A DNA stretch of 64,000 nucleotides, from NCBI GenBank assembly GCA_019915015.1, contig JAHBBC010000002.1, positions 2,170,001 through 2,234,000 on the forward strand. Reading direction: 5' to 3'. The position numbers and the translations under genes were made by a program. Numbering within the stretch: the stretch's first letter is position 1; every line of letters begins with the position of its first letter. The stretch comes from Auriscalpium vulgare. Taxonomy: Eukaryota; Basidiomycota; Agaricomycetes; Russulales; Auriscalpiaceae. This document shows positions 61,793-64,000 of this stretch, piece by piece. The notes beneath the pieces were generated by a model that worked only from the letters and a program-made list of their open reading frames with translations, did no database searches and had not been told where the DNA came from.

Positions 61793-64000
61793 AGTGTGTC
61801 GGCAGGCTCTATGAGAGTAGAACCTGCCACCACCGAGGCGCCTCCTCGGCGCCCGGAGCCAGAGCCTCCGGATGTAGGGGAAGATACGGAAATCGACAAG
61901 TTGAGGCAGGCATGGTACGAGCGTACACGGGACGTGATGTGCCCCGTACCGCTCGAACTACCGCCGTTTAGACTAGTCAATCACCGGATATCGCTGATAG
62001 ACGAGAAGTTGAAAATCAACTTTCGCCTCCCACGATGCCCGGATGCTCTCAAGCCACAACTCGCTGAGAAGATCCAGCGCTATGAAGCGGCTGGATGGTG
62101 GGAACGCCGCGTTGCACGCGAGGCAGCCCCACTCCTGTGCATCCCCAAGAAATCAGGGAAGCTCAGGACTGTTGTCGATGCAAGGTTACGCAACGACAAC
62201 ACAGAGAAGGATGTAACACCCTTCCCTGACCAGGATCAAATCCGTATGGACGTCGCTCGCGCGAAGTTCCGTACGAAGATCGACATGAGCGATGCATACG
62301 AACAGATCCGTATCGAGTCGGACGATGTCTGGAAGACAACGTTCGCCACGATCTATGGGACGTTTGTAAGTCTTGTCATGCAGCAAGGGGACTGCAATGC
62401 CCCTGCTACATTTCAAAGACTCATGACTGTAATATTCCAAGACCTCATTGGAATTTACGTTCATGTATATCTTGACGATATATTCGTATTCTCCGACTCT
62501 ATCGAGGAACACGAATCCCACCTGGGGGTGGTGTTCGACCGACTAAGGACGAACCACTTATTCCTGAGCCAGGAAAAGTGCGACATATATTCCATGAAAA
62601 TGGATTGTCTTGGCCATATTGTGGACAAGGACGGACTACACGCTGACTCTGACAAGATGGCGCGCGTCCGTAACTGGCCCGTCCCTAGAAACCAGGACGA
62701 TGTCCGTAGATTCCTGGGGCTGGTACAGTATCTGGCACATTTTATGCCAGATGTCACCGCGTACACAACACCCCTCTCGGGGATTATGGGACATGGGCGG
62801 CCATTCATCTGGGGCCCTTTGCAGCAGCGATGTTTTGAGAGCATACGCGATCTAGCCTGCAAAACTCCTATCCTCAGGCCAATAGACCCGAGGACAGGAG
62901 TGCCCATATGGGTAATATGCGACGCCTCCACCTACGGAGTTGGCGCCGTATATGGCCAAGGCGATGAATGGCAGACATGTCGTCCTGCAGGATTCATGTC
63001 GAAGAAGTTCTCCAACGCACAGAAGAATTACTTCACGTACGAGCAGGAGACATTGGCGGTGCTAGAAGCACTGGCCAAATGGTCGGATAAGCTGCGAGGA
63101 AGACACTTCACAGTCGTCACCGACCACAAGGCCCTCGAATTCTTCGAGACTCGCGCCAACCTCTCACCACGGCAAGCGCGGTGGTGGGAGTTCCTTGCCA
63201 CATTCGACAAGGAAATTGTATACGTCTCAGGCGCGTACAATATAGTAGCCGATGGATCCTCGAGGATATTCAGCGGCACCGGCCCCGATCCGCCAGGCAC
63301 TGAGTACGTGCGAATGGACGAAGTACTGGATCCAGATCATGACGACCTGTCTCCGGAACGCGTCCTCGAACTAGCAGCAATCTCTGTCAAAGAGCTGGTT
63401 GCAACTCGAGATATCGAGGCCGCTGAGTTGGCACAACATGCGCAACAATCAGCGGGGCTGGCCAATGGACAGAACTCCGATGGAGATCAGGCCGTGGACA
63501 GCGCCCTACAAGGAGGGCCCTCATTACATGAGATGATCAGCGCAGACGTGGATTGGGCCGGACTAGCTCGCTCCACGTACGCACATGACACATTCTTCGC
63601 CGACATTCGCGAACACCCAGATAGACACGCAGCGTTTGAAACGCGCGATGAACTAATCTGGGTGAAGACGACAGGTGGCGAGTACCGTGTCTGCGTGCCT
63701 GACGCGATGGTCGGGAAGCGCAAGTTGCGCGAGATGATTGTGAGCGCGGCCCACAATATCATCGGGCATCTCGGGGGTCAGCGAACCGCCGAGTATGTGC
63801 GCCGATGGTTCTGGTGGCCAGGGCTAGGCAAGCACGTAGACAAGTTCTGCTTGTCATGCGGAACCTGCCAGACCACCAAAACGCTGAACAAAGCGCCGGC
63901 CGGACTTTTGAAAAGTCTGCCAACGCCCGAGCGGCCGTGGTCATCCATTGGAATGGACTTCTTCGGCCCGTTCCCTCCGTCTGACGGATATGACTACGTG
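61793..64000 (+). CDS. Pol polyprotein of Gypsy element 2, truncated at window edge
   Basis: It is open from the codon after the gag-pro UGA to the window end, 736 codons. An ATG lies six codons after the UGA (61,811), giving MRVEPATTEAPP. RT motifs are PLLCIPKKSGKLRTVVDARL, KIDMSDAYEQIRI and catalytic YLDD near 62,470. RNase H has VICDASTYGVGAVYG, YEQETLAVLEAL and VVTDHKALEFF. Integrase starts with HNIIGHLGGQRTAEYVRRWF and CLSCGTCQ and reaches the first catalytic Asp in GMDFFGPFP. The rest of integrase and any chromodomain lie outside. The visible frame is intact. Confidence 0.88.

Larger units (their letters stand above)
57575..64000 (+). mobile_element. Second Ty3/Gypsy chromovirus-type element, truncated by the window edge
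   Basis: It has the same gene order and domain layout as element 1 (gag-pro, in-frame UGA, pol) with clearly diverged sequence, so it is a related family, not a recent copy. The right part, including the 3' LTR, lies outside. It begins about 260 bp after element 1 ends, so the two are neighbours, not nested. Confidence 0.85.

Overview
The window is nuclear DNA of a basidiomycete fungus, most likely an agaricomycete. The evidence is many 47-60 nt GT-AG introns, a KDZ (Kyakuja-Dileera-Zisupton) transposase with a CxC2-type cysteine cluster, a fungal TET/JBP-type dioxygenase, a Helitron with a peptidase-like tail, an agaricomycete-type RecQ-like helicase fragment and two Ty3/Gypsy elements. It is a repeat-dense accessory region built by nested insertions. 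All exon structures below were worked out by hand from splice signals and reading-frame continuity; none is backed by transcripts.

Layout. 1-400: start of a minus-strand gene leaving the left edge. 1.5-4.3 kb: GC-rich minisatellite. 4.9-6.5 kb: further tandem repeats, including a 171-bp exon-plus-intron-like unit. 6.86-10.86 kb: a truncated paralogue followed by an apparently intact 12-exon TET/JBP-like dioxygenase gene (852 aa). 10.8-12.6 kb: diverged repeats with SINE-like pieces. 12,904-14,880: a GC-rich non-autonomous DNA transposon with long inverted ends and an 8-bp target duplication. 15.4-15.7 kb: Gypsy reverse-transcriptase relic. 15.8-25.2 kb: four genes of unknown function in alternating orientation (at least 570, then 332, 729 and 216 aa).

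25.3-47.3 kb holds one Helitron Rep-helicase gene broken into pieces. A 12,737-bp KDZ transposon (28,385-41,121) sits in it with an exact 8-bp target duplication. A 1,852-bp Mutator-like element carrying a RecQ helicase fragment (41,888-43,739) sits in it with an 11-bp duplication. Removing both, with one duplication copy each, restores the Rep-helicase frame at both joints; a single-base frameshift remains near 45,855. The KDZ element carries four intact genes: transposase (1,152 aa), a double RNase H1/viroplasmin-type hybrid-binding protein (247 aa), an 809-aa protein and a 191-aa protein. Its two ends hold arrays of the same 12-13 bp motif in inverted orientation.

47,412-57,313 is a complete Ty3/Gypsy chromovirus with matching 229-bp LTRs and a CTCCT target duplication; it has gag-pro, pol and an extra ORF between pol and the 3' LTR. 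From about 57.6 kb a second, diverged relative begins and runs off the right edge. In both, gag-pro and pol share one frame and are separated by one UGA codon. Insertion order inferred: Helitron first; KDZ, Mutator-like and Gypsy elements later.
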